Shown: positions 1 to 5,489 of the stretch, one piece after another | How the letters are laid out: each line of letters opens with the position of its first letter | Position numbering within the stretch: the stretch's first letter is position 1 | Origin: Caulobacteraceae bacterium | Lineage (GTDB): Bacteria; Pseudomonadota; Alphaproteobacteria; Caulobacterales; Caulobacteraceae | DNA: 5,839 nt | Assembly (NCBI GenBank): GCA_947501315.1 | Contig: CANMXH010000142.1 | Span: 1 to 5,839, forward strand | Direction of reading: 5' to 3' | Made by a program: the position numbers and the translations under genes | Notes under the pieces: generated by a model | The model's database searches: none | What the model was told of the DNA's origin: nothing | Seen by the model: the letters and a program-made list of their open reading frames with translations, nothing else

Positions 1-2002
1 GCGGCCCGACCTGGTCATAGGGGCTGTAGCTCATCATATAGTCATAGGCCTCGGGATCCTCGATCGGATTGCCCCATTCGGGCCATTCGGGCGGGGTCAG
101 CGGCAGGCTGGTGTCGCTCATGGTGTTGATCACATCCACGAACGGCACCATGGCCATGACGCCCGCCCACAGGTCGGGCCGCATATTGTTGACCGCCCCC
201 ATCAGCAGGCCACCGGCGGAGCCGCCCTGGGCCACGATATGGCCGGCCTTGCCGTGCCCACTCGCGATCAGATGTTCGGCGGCGGCGATGAAGTCGGTGA
301 AGGTGTTCTTCTTGGTGAAGCGCCGGGCGTTGAGGAACCAGCCCCAGCCCTTGTCCGAGCCGCCCCGGATGTGGGCGATGGCGTAGATCCAGCCCCGGTC
401 GACCAGCGACAGCCGGTTGGTCGAGAAGCTGGCGGCCATGGGGATGCCGTAGGAGCCATAGCCATAGAGCAGCAGCGGGGCCGAGCCGTCGACGGGCGTC
501 GACTTGCGGCGCAGCACGGTCACGGGCACCAGCTCGCCGTCCGGGGCAGGGGCGTTCAGCCGCTCGACGACATAGTCGGCCGCATTGTGGCCGGACGGCA
601 CCTCCTGCACCTTGCGCAGGGTACGCTCGCGGGTGGCAAGGTCGTAGTCATAGGTCGAGGTCGGTGTGGACGGCGAGTTGTAGCCGTAGCGCATGATCGT
701 GGTGTCGAACTCCGACGCCCCGGCCAGCGACAGGGAGTAGGCGGGCTCGTCCACCGCAATCTCGTGCTCGGCGCCGGACCGGTTGCGGATGACGATCTTC
801 GTATTGGCGTCGGCGCGTTCCTGACGGGCGATATAGTCCTTCACCAGGGCCACGCCCTCGATGTAGCGACCCGGCGTATGGGGGACCAGATCGGTCCAGT
901 GGGCCTTGCCCGGGGTCGCCGTCGGGGCCTCGACGATCTTGAAGTCGATCGAGTCATCGGCATTGGTACGGATCACCCAACGGTCGCCCCAGTGATCGGC
1001 CTCGTAGAGCCGGCCAACGTGCCGCGGCTCCAGCACGACAGGCGTGACGGTCGGCGTGGCGGCCGGAATGACGCGGGCTTCCGATGTCTCCTGATTGCCG
1101 ACAGTGATCAGGATAAAGGCGTCATCGGCCGAACGGCCGACGCCGATGAACATGCCGTCGTCGGTCTCCTCATAGACAAGGGTGGTCTCGCCGCCGCGGG
1201 CCGGTCGGCGGAAGATCTTGTCCGGCCGGCCGTTGTCGTCGCGATTGGTCCAGAAGATCCACTGGCTGTCGGGCGAGAAGGTAAAGTCGCCGGTGGCCGA
1301 ACCGATCGGATCGGGCAGGACCTCGCCGGTGGCCAGATCCTTGACGAAGATCTGGTGCACCTCGGACCCTTGTGCGTCCTCGGAATAGGCGAACAGGGCG
1401 TGGTCGGGGCTGTGGCCGGTCGCCGACACCTCCGAATAGGCTTTGCCCTCGGCGAGAGCGTTGGCGTCGAGAAGGAGTTGGGGCGTGTAGTCGACGTGAT
1501 CCTCTCGGGTGATGATCAATGTCTCACCCGCGCGCTCATCCCAGATGCGATAGGGGGGCTGCCGTCGCTTCCGCATATACCTCGGGTGCTGATCCCCGGT
1601 CTGGTACTCGACGAAATACTCCCAGCGGCCGTCAGGCGAGGGTACCGAGCTGTCCGCCTCCTTGATGCGCCCCCTCATCTCCTCGAACATCGCCGCCTGC
1701 AGCGGCAGGGTCGAGACCATCATCGCCTCGCGATAGGCGTTCTCGGCCTCGAGGTGCTCCTTGACCTCGGCCTTGATCAGCGTCGGGTCGCGCAGCACGG
1801 CCTGCCAGTTGTCGTCCTTCATCCACTGATAGTCGTCGGTGCGGACGCGCCCCAGCTGCTCGATGCGGACCGGAATCTTCTTCGCGACGGGCGGGACGGG
1901 CGTTCCTTGGGACATTGCGGCTCCGGTTGGGCGGGCTTGGGCGGGAAGGGCGGTCACCGCCAGCGCGGCGGCGGATGTGGCGAGAAGGTCGCGGCGGTTC
2001 AT
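1..2002 (-). CDS. ptrB: Oligopeptidase B-like S9 serine peptidase with Tat-type leader (C-terminus cut by window edge)
   Basis: This is a prolyl-oligopeptidase family (S9A) enzyme that hydrolyses short peptides. I read 667 codons from ATG 2002-2000, preceded by an AGGGA ribosome site at 2014-2010 with 7-base spacing. Residues 1-23 form a twin-arginine-type leader: RRDLL at 3-7, a hydrophobic Ala/Leu stretch, and a likely cleavage after AQA (21-23). The S9 N-terminal region follows (IEQLGRVRTDDYQWMKDDN from about 47), then the seven-bladed propeller, then the alpha/beta-hydrolase domain from about 500. That domain contains YGYGSYG (oxyanion Tyr about 515), RGGSDKGW (546-553), GGSAGG with nucleophile Ser595, and PEWPEWGNP (638-646). 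By alignment with remembered E. coli PtrB, the catalytic Asp and His should fall near 680 and 715, just outside the window; roughly 80 residues are missing. Three of the four acidic pocket residues of classical oligopeptidase B are replaced (see findings). Met30 is an alternative start that would drop the leader and give a cytoplasmic form. Family is certain; the exact substrate is not. Confidence 0.93.
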   Translation of the reverse strand, partial: MNRRDLLATSAAALAVTALPAQARPTGAAMSQGTPVPPVAKKIPVRIEQLGRVRTDDYQWMKDDNWQAVLRDPTLIKAEVKEHLEAENAYREAMMVSTLPLQAAMFEEMRGRIKEADSSVPSPDGRWEYFVEYQTGDQHPRYMRKRRQPPYRIWDERAGETLIITREDHVDYTPQLLLDANALAEGKAYSEVSATGHSPDHALFAYSEDAQGSEVHQIFVKDLATGEVLPDPIGSATGDFTFSPDSQWIFWTNRDDNGRPDKIFRRPARGGETTLVYEETDDGMFIGVGRSADDAFILITVGNQETSEARVIPAATPTVTPVVLEPRHVGRLYEADHWGDRWVIRTNADDSIDFKIVEAPTATPGKAHWTDLVPHTPGRYIEGVALVKDYIARQERADANTKIVIRNRSGAEHEIAVDEPAYSLSLAGASEFDTTIMRYGYNSPSTPTSTYDYDLATRERTLRKVQEVPSGHNAADYVVERLNAPAPDGELVPVTVLRRKSTPVDGSAPLLLYGYGSYGIPMAASFSTNRLSLVDRGWIYAIAHIRGGSDKGWGWFLNARRFTKKNTFTDFIAAAEHLIASGHGKAGHIVAQGGSAGGLLMGAVNNMRPDLWAGVMAMVPFVDVINTMSDTSLPLTPPEWPEWGNPIEDPEAYDYMMSYSPYDQVGP

Positions 2003-2088
2003 GACGAAGTCCCTGAATTGGTGACGGACCTTGTGCGCGCGCGCCGCCCGCCGTCAAATGAACAAACGCCAATGAACGGGTAGGGACG
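2003..2088. promoter_or_regulatory. Divergent intergenic region between the two protease genes
   Basis: These 86 bases must carry the promoters of both diverging protease genes unless one is read through from elsewhere. On the minus strand TTGACG (2057-2052) resembles a -35 box, but the sequence 17 bases on (ACAAGG) is a poor -10. A 13-base run of alternating purine/pyrimidine, mostly GC, lies at 2032-2044. I see no convincing operator. The region's role is inferred from gene orientation. Confidence 0.35.
2010..2014 (-). promoter_or_regulatory. Ribosome binding site of the S9 peptidase
   Basis: AGGGA on the minus strand lies 7 bases before ATG 2002-2000. It supports the start that includes the twin-arginine leader over the internal Met30. 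Confidence 0.6.
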
Positions 2089-2934
2089 ATGTTCGATCTT
2101 CAAACGCCGCCTCAACCCGCCTGGGAGCAGGTGCAGGTCCAGGAACCGCCGATCGCGGAGCTTGCACCACCGAGCTGGGACCTGACCGTCGGCCTGATCA
2201 GCGCCACGGTTCAGATCGACCAGAACAACGGTGATGGTACCCGTCGGGTGGGCACGGCCTTTCTGATCGAGGCACCGCGCCCCGACGGCACGCCGCGCAC
2301 GGTCCTGGTCACTGCCCATCATGTGCTGGAGGGGATGAGCCTGCGTGACGCCCGGGTCGGCTGGCGCAGCGAAATGCCCGGCGGCGGCTGGCGGTTCGCG
2401 CCGGATCCGCTGCGCATCCGCAGCGACATGGGCGATCCGGCCTGGACCAAACATCCGGAACGCGACATCGCCGTGATGGAGATTTCGGCCCCGCCGGTGT
2501 TCGCGCGCGCCGCAATCCCCCTGGCCTGGCTGGCCAGTGGTGAGGACCTTGATGACTGGCAGGTCGGGCCGGGCGATGAACTGCTCACCCTCGGCTTTCC
2601 CCGGGGATATTCATCGAACACAGCGGGTTTTCCGATCTTGCGGACCGGACGTATCGCGTCATGGCCGTTAACACCCGTGCGTAGCTTTCCGACTTTTCTT
2701 CTTGATTTTCCGGTTTTTCCGGGAAATTCCGGGGGACCTGTCTTCTGGACTCCAGCGGCGCGAAAATTGCCGGGTACGGTCCAGCCGGATCATCCGTTCA
2801 TTGCCGGTGTCCTGACGTCCGAGGTTCGGCCGTCGGACGAGCCGCTCGGGATCGGCGTGGTGGCCCACGCCATCTATGTGCGCGAGGCGATCGCCTTGCT
2901 CGATGCTGCTCCGACTGTGGGTCAGGCCCGGTAG
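2089..2934 (+). CDS. Trypsin-like (S1-fold) serine protease without visible signal peptide
   Basis: A 281-residue protein with the chymotrypsin-fold triad in the right order. His78 lies in TAHHV (75-79, matching the TAxHC motif), Asp126 in ERDIAVM, and Ser214 in PGNSGGP (211-217). GTAFLIE (55-61) matches the first strand before the His, and LTLGFPRG (166-173) is typical of bacterial trypsin-like peptidase domains. There is no PDZ domain after the protease domain, so it is not a full DegP/HtrA protein. The N-terminus (MFDLQTPPQP...) is Pro/Gln-rich with no hydrophobic leader, so the protein looks cytoplasmic or exported by an unrecognised route. ATG 2089 is the first possible start: an in-frame TGA lies at 2059-2061. 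The AGGGA just upstream (2082-2086) sits only 2 bases from the ATG, unusually close. The segment encoding the catalytic Ser is locally AT-rich. The target is unknown; stress-related proteolysis is only a guess. Confidence 0.88.
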   Translation: MFDLQTPPQPAWEQVQVQEPPIAELAPPSWDLTVGLISATVQIDQNNGDGTRRVGTAFLIEAPRPDGTPRTVLVTAHHVLEGMSLRDARVGWRSEMPGGGWRFAPDPLRIRSDMGDPAWTKHPERDIAVMEISAPPVFARAAIPLAWLASGEDLDDWQVGPGDELLTLGFPRGYSSNTAGFPILRTGRIASWPLTPVRSFPTFLLDFPVFPGNSGGPVFWTPAARKLPGTVQPDHPFIAGVLTSEVRPSDEPLGIGVVAHAIYVREAIALLDAAPTVGQAR

Positions 2935-2944
2935 GCCGCGGAGC

Positions 2945-3004
2945 AGCCTGGATCCATTTATCGCATAAGATATATTATGCGAAACCTCGGATCCGGATCC
3001 GGCT
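2945..3004. repeat. Nested palindrome in convergent intergenic gap; possible bidirectional terminator or protein-binding site
   Basis: The gap between two convergent genes holds an inverted repeat within an inverted repeat. The inner arms are TCGCATAA (2961-2968) and TTATGCGA (2975-2982), a perfect 8-base match around GATATA. The outer arms are AGCCtGGATCC (2945-2955) and GGATCCGGCT (2995-3004), matching apart from one unpaired T; an extra GGATCC lies at 2989-2994. RNA from either strand can fold into this structure. Neither side carries a U-tract, so it is not a classical intrinsic terminator. It could stop or protect the 3' ends of both messages, or bind a dimeric regulator. The structure is directly visible; the function is inferred. 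Confidence 0.6.
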
Positions 3005-3874
3005 TCAGCGGGTCCGGGTTCGCCCCTGTAAGCGGGCCGCCAGGCTTGACGTATCCCACCGCGCGCCACCCATGGCCTGCACCTCGGAATAGAACTGATC
3101 CACCAGCGCCGTCATGGCCAGATGTGCACCATTGACCCGGGCCTCATCCAGCACCAGCCCCAGATCCTTGCGCATCCAGTCAACCGCGAAACCGAATTCG
3201 AACTCGCCTCCGGCCATGCTCTTCCAACGATTGTCCATCTGCCATGACTGTGCGGCACCCTTGGAGATAGCGTCATAGGTCGCGCTGGTGTCGAGCCCTG
3301 CAACCTCGGCAAAATGCACGGCTTCGGCCAGCCCCTGGACCACACCGGCGATGGCGATCTGGTTCACCATCTTGGCCAGCTGACCTGACCCGGATGGACC
3401 CATGCGCTTCACGGCCTTCGAATAGGCCATAAGCGCCGGCTCGACACGCGCCAGGGCGGCTTCGTCGCCGCCTGCCATGACACTGAGCTGCCCATTCTCG
3501 GCCCCTGCCTGGCCACCCGAAACCGGGGCGTCGATGAAGGCTCTCCCCGAGGTTGCCGCCAGAGCGGCCATTTCGCGGGCAATCCGGGCCGATGTCGTTG
3601 TATGGTCTATGACAATCGCCCCGGCAGACAGATGGGACAGCGCCTCCGTCACGACCGCCCGTACATCGTTGTCGTTACCCACGCAGAGGATCAGCAGCTC
3701 GGCGCAATCAGCCGCCTCCGCCACCGTGGCCGCAAAGCGACCGCCGGTCGCTTCAGCCCACGTCCGGGCCTTTTCCGGCGACCGGTTGAAGCCCGCGACT
3801 TCATGTCCTGCCTGAACCAGATGCCGTGCCATCGGTCCGCCCATGACGCCCAGGCCTGCGAAACCGATCTTCAT
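3005..3874 (-). CDS. NAD(P)-dependent oxidoreductase, 3-hydroxyisobutyrate dehydrogenase family
   Basis: A 289-residue beta-hydroxyacid dehydrogenase, the usual family length (about 290-300). Such enzymes oxidise 3-hydroxyisobutyrate, tartronate semialdehyde/glycerate, 4-hydroxybutyrate or related acids, or reduce the matching aldehydes. The Rossmann start is MKIGFAGLGVMGGPMA (1-16). The substrate signature DAPVSGGQAGAENGQL lies at 115-130, the catalytic Lys168 and Asn171 in GQLAKMVNQ, and the KD pair (236-237) in WMRKDLGLVLDEA. After the second beta strand the sequence is FNRS (29-32) rather than an acidic residue, which in this family favours NADP(H). It is the second gene of an operon: its ATG (3874-3872) overlaps the TGA of the flavin reductase as ATGA, and AGGAG (3887-3883) lies 8 bases upstream inside that gene. 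The C-terminal tail ends RTRTR. The family is firm; the substrate cannot be read from the sequence, so no gene symbol is given. Confidence 0.9.
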   Translation of the reverse strand: MKIGFAGLGVMGGPMARHLVQAGHEVAGFNRSPEKARTWAEATGGRFAATVAEAADCAELLILCVGNDNDVRAVVTEALSHLSAGAIVIDHTTTSARIAREMAALAATSGRAFIDAPVSGGQAGAENGQLSVMAGGDEAALARVEPALMAYSKAVKRMGPSGSGQLAKMVNQIAIAGVVQGLAEAVHFAEVAGLDTSATYDAISKGAAQSWQMDNRWKSMAGGEFEFGFAVDWMRKDLGLVLDEARVNGAHLAMTALVDQFYSEVQAMGGARWDTSSLAARLQGRTRTR

Positions 3875-4368
3875 GCGTCCGGCTCCTCGGCGACACCATA
3901 ACGTCCGCGGAAATAGGTCAGGCCAGCCCCCCGGCGGGTCTCAAACCCCTTTACCGCACCGACAATCGTAAGGTGATCGCCCATCACGATCCGATCAGTC
4001 GTCACGCAGTCCAGTCGGGTCAGGGCGTTCTTCAGACACGGCGGCTCTGGACTCGAACTGTCGAACTCATCGGGCGACAGTCGACAGATGCCCCAGGCGA
4101 AACGATCCGACATCTCGCGATCCTCGACCGGCAGCATGTGCACCGCGAACCCGTCAGCGGCAGCAAAGGCGTCATGGCGCTCGGAGCCGCGGTCCAGACA
4201 CCACAGCACCAGCGGCGGCCTGAGAGAAACAGAGGTGAAGGAGTTGACGGTAATCCCGTAAGGTCCGTCCGGCGTATGGGCCGTCACGACGCAGACCCCG
4301 GTCGCGAATCCTCCAAGAGCCCGGCGATAGGCGGCAAGGTCGAGGGCTTGGGTTTCGGAGGTGCTCAC
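3871..4368 (-). CDS. Flavin reductase family protein (FMN-binding split barrel)
   Basis: A 165-residue protein of the NAD(P)H:flavin reductase family (HpaC/NtaB-like), which supplies reduced FMN or FAD to a partner monooxygenase. Family motifs occur in order: YRRALGGFATGVCVVTA (14-30), GITVNSFTSVSLRPPLVLWCLDRGS (38-62) for flavin binding, HMLP and the following S..FA region (77-91), GDHLTIVGAV (130-139) with the Gly-Asp-His typical of these reductases, and GLTYFRGRYG (149-158) near the end. The start is GTG at 4368-4366; an in-frame TAG four codons upstream rules out a longer protein, and no good alternative lies before the first motif. No Shine-Dalgarno sequence is visible, fitting a leaderless message. 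It is the first gene of a two-gene operon. No flavin-dependent monooxygenase is in the window, so the partner is unknown; it could also be one of the family members that do not act as reductases. Confidence 0.88.
   Translation of the reverse strand: MSTSETQALDLAAYRRALGGFATGVCVVTAHTPDGPYGITVNSFTSVSLRPPLVLWCLDRGSERHDAFAAADGFAVHMLPVEDREMSDRFAWGICRLSPDEFDSSSPEPPCLKNALTRLDCVTTDRIVMGDHLTIVGAVKGFETRRGAGLTYFRGRYGVAEEPDA
3883..3887 (-). promoter_or_regulatory. Ribosome binding site for translational coupling of the oxidoreductase
   Basis: AGGAG on the minus strand, 8 bases before ATG 3874-3872, lies within the last codons of the flavin reductase. With the ATGA overlap it indicates coupled translation of the two genes. 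Confidence 0.65.
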
Positions 4369-4481
4369 GAGTGAGGACTAGGCGACCGAATGCGTCCGGG
4401 CAAGGCGCGTCATGGGAAACGCTGCCTTAACCTGGGCGCCCCTACCCTGCTGCGGAGTTTTCGCCAAAGGTGCGCCCTGCC
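4369..4481. promoter_or_regulatory. Divergent intergenic region, flavin reductase operon / motB
   Basis: These 113 bases separate two diverging genes and must hold the motB promoter. On the plus strand TTAACC (4427-4432) followed by CCTACCCT (4441-4448) is a weak promoter-like pair. TTAACC also resembles half of a CtrA box, but the second half is absent. I see no clear sigma-54 element. AAAGG at 4466-4470 is the likely ribosome site for ATG 4482. Confidence 0.35.
4375..4403 (-). promoter_or_regulatory. Candidate promoter of the flavin reductase operon (leaderless start)
   Basis: On the minus strand TTGCCC (4403-4398) and CCTAGTCC (4382-4375) loosely resemble the Caulobacter housekeeping -35 (TTGAC) and -10 (GCTANAWC) boxes, separated by 15 bases. 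A start site about 6-7 bases past the -10 would fall at or next to the GTG at 4368. The match is partial, so this is tentative. Confidence 0.25.
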
Positions 4482-5366
4482 ATGTCCCTGAGTGATCGTC
4501 CGATCCTCATCAAGAAGATCAAGAAGGTTGTTGGTGGTGGCCACCACGGCGGTGCGTGGAAGGTGGCCTATGCCGACTTCGTAACCGCCATGATGGCCTT
4601 CTTCCTGCTCATGTGGCTGATCAACACGACCGATCCCGAACAGAAGAAAGGGATCGCCGAGTATTTCGCCCCGGCCAGCGTGTCAGCGACCACCTCGGGC
4701 TCCGGAGGTATCCTTGGCGGTACCGCACTCGGCGATGAAGGCGCAAAGGGCGATGGATCGCAATCGGTCGAAACCCAGATGGCCCCTGATGCACCGGCTG
4801 ATTCGTCCGATGCAGCGAGCCAGAATTCAAGCCCCGATGCCTCCAGCCCAGAGGCCCAGCGCGAGGCCGCCGAATTCGCTTCGGCGGCAGAATCCCTTCG
4901 TCAGGCGATGCAGGCCATGCCCGAACTGGCTGAACTGTCCAAGCAATTGATCATCGACCAGACGCCGGAAGGCCTGCGCATCCAGCTGGTCGACCAGGAA
5001 GGCCGGTCGATGTTCGAACAGAACTCTGCGCGCCCCAATCCTCGCGCCCAACTTTTGCTTCGTACGATTTCGCGGGTCATCAACCAGTTGCCCAACCGCA
5101 TCGCCATAACCGGCCACACCTCGGCAGAGCCCGGATCTAACCGGGCCACCCAGCCGAATGACTGGCCCCTGTCATCGGCACGGGCCAATGCCTCGCGCCT
5201 GATTCTGCAGAGTGCTGGCGTCGATGCCGACCGGGTCTATCAGGTGTCAGGAAAGGCGGGTTCCGATCCGATGTATCCCGACGACCCCACCCTGGCCGGC
5301 AATCGCCGGATCGCCATCGTGCTGCTGCGCGAGGCCCCGGTTCTGCCCACGGATACGAGCCTTTGA
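4482..5366 (+). CDS. motB: Flagellar motor stator protein MotB
   Basis: MotB pairs with MotA to form the ion-conducting stator that drives the flagellum; it sits in the inner membrane with its C-terminal domain bound to peptidoglycan. From ATG 4482 the protein has 294 residues. Residues 1-27 are a basic cytoplasmic tail (KKIKKVVGGG). The single membrane helix (about 28-47) contains AYADFVTAMMAFFLLMWLIN, with Asp32 at the position of the proton-carrying Asp32 of E. coli MotB. A Ser/Ala/Asp/Gly-rich linker runs from about 64 to 130, then the OmpA-like domain from about 135: TGHTSAEPGS (210-219), NDWPLSSARANA (226-237), and the closing NRRIAIVLL (274-282). These are the peptidoglycan-binding signatures. 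A GTG at 4470 would add four residues (MRPA), but AAAGG at 4466-4470 fits ATG 4482 better, so I chose the latter. No motA is nearby. The downstream gene bpt is on the same strand in the same frame. Confidence 0.96.
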   Translation: MSLSDRPILIKKIKKVVGGGHHGGAWKVAYADFVTAMMAFFLLMWLINTTDPEQKKGIAEYFAPASVSATTSGSGGILGGTALGDEGAKGDGSQSVETQMAPDAPADSSDAASQNSSPDASSPEAQREAAEFASAAESLRQAMQAMPELAELSKQLIIDQTPEGLRIQLVDQEGRSMFEQNSARPNPRAQLLLRTISRVINQLPNRIAITGHTSAEPGSNRATQPNDWPLSSARANASRLILQSAGVDADRVYQVSGKAGSDPMYPDDPTLAGNRRIAIVLLREAPVLPTDTSL

Positions 5367-5489
5367 CCATCGGTCCTGCATGCATGTGGACGGCGAACAG
5401 CCTTGCTTCTGGGACTGCCCCGGGTGCAGATCAGGGAATGGGGCGGTCGCTTCTTCTTTGTCGCCGAAACCGGATGCGGACCTGAGGCC
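5367..5489 (+). other. motB-bpt spacer, open in the shared frame
   Basis: This 123-base spacer has no stop codon in the frame shared by motB and bpt, giving 41 sense codons. It contains possible alternative bpt starts, TTG 5403 and GTG 5424; the latter has GGGA about 9 bases upstream. I see no convincing terminator: CTGC/GCAG around CCCGGG (5415-5429) leaves no loop and no U-tract follows. Cotranscription of motB and bpt is therefore possible. Confidence 0.4.

Noticed and set aside
1632..2072. A 146-residue minus-strand frame over the start of the S9 peptidase
   Set aside because: It is a shifted frame of the peptidase gene, rich in Arg/Pro/Gly, with no motif of its own.
239..2083. A 614-residue open frame on the plus strand
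   Set aside because: It lies antisense to the S9 peptidase, whose frame is full of recognisable motifs. Its translation is low-complexity G/R/V/D-rich with no family features, the usual shadow of a GC-rich gene.
2668..3069. A 133-residue minus-strand frame across the convergent gap
   Set aside because: It overlaps the 3' ends of two well-supported genes, crosses the palindrome, and shows no protein signature.
3973..4374. A 133-residue plus-strand frame antisense to the flavin reductase
   Set aside because: The minus-strand frame carries all the flavin reductase motifs; this one has none.
4427..4432. TTAACC as a CtrA-binding site upstream of motB
   Set aside because: A full CtrA box needs a second TTAA about seven bases on; the sequence there is GC-rich and does not match.
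4470..4472. GTG as an alternative motB start
   Set aside because: It would overlap the likely ribosome site (AAAGG 4466-4470) and add only MRPA; ATG 4482 puts the conserved Asp at residue 32, as in E. coli.
5415..5429. Hairpin CTGC-CCCGGG-GCAG as a motB terminator
   Set aside because: The stem leaves no workable loop and is not followed by a T-run.
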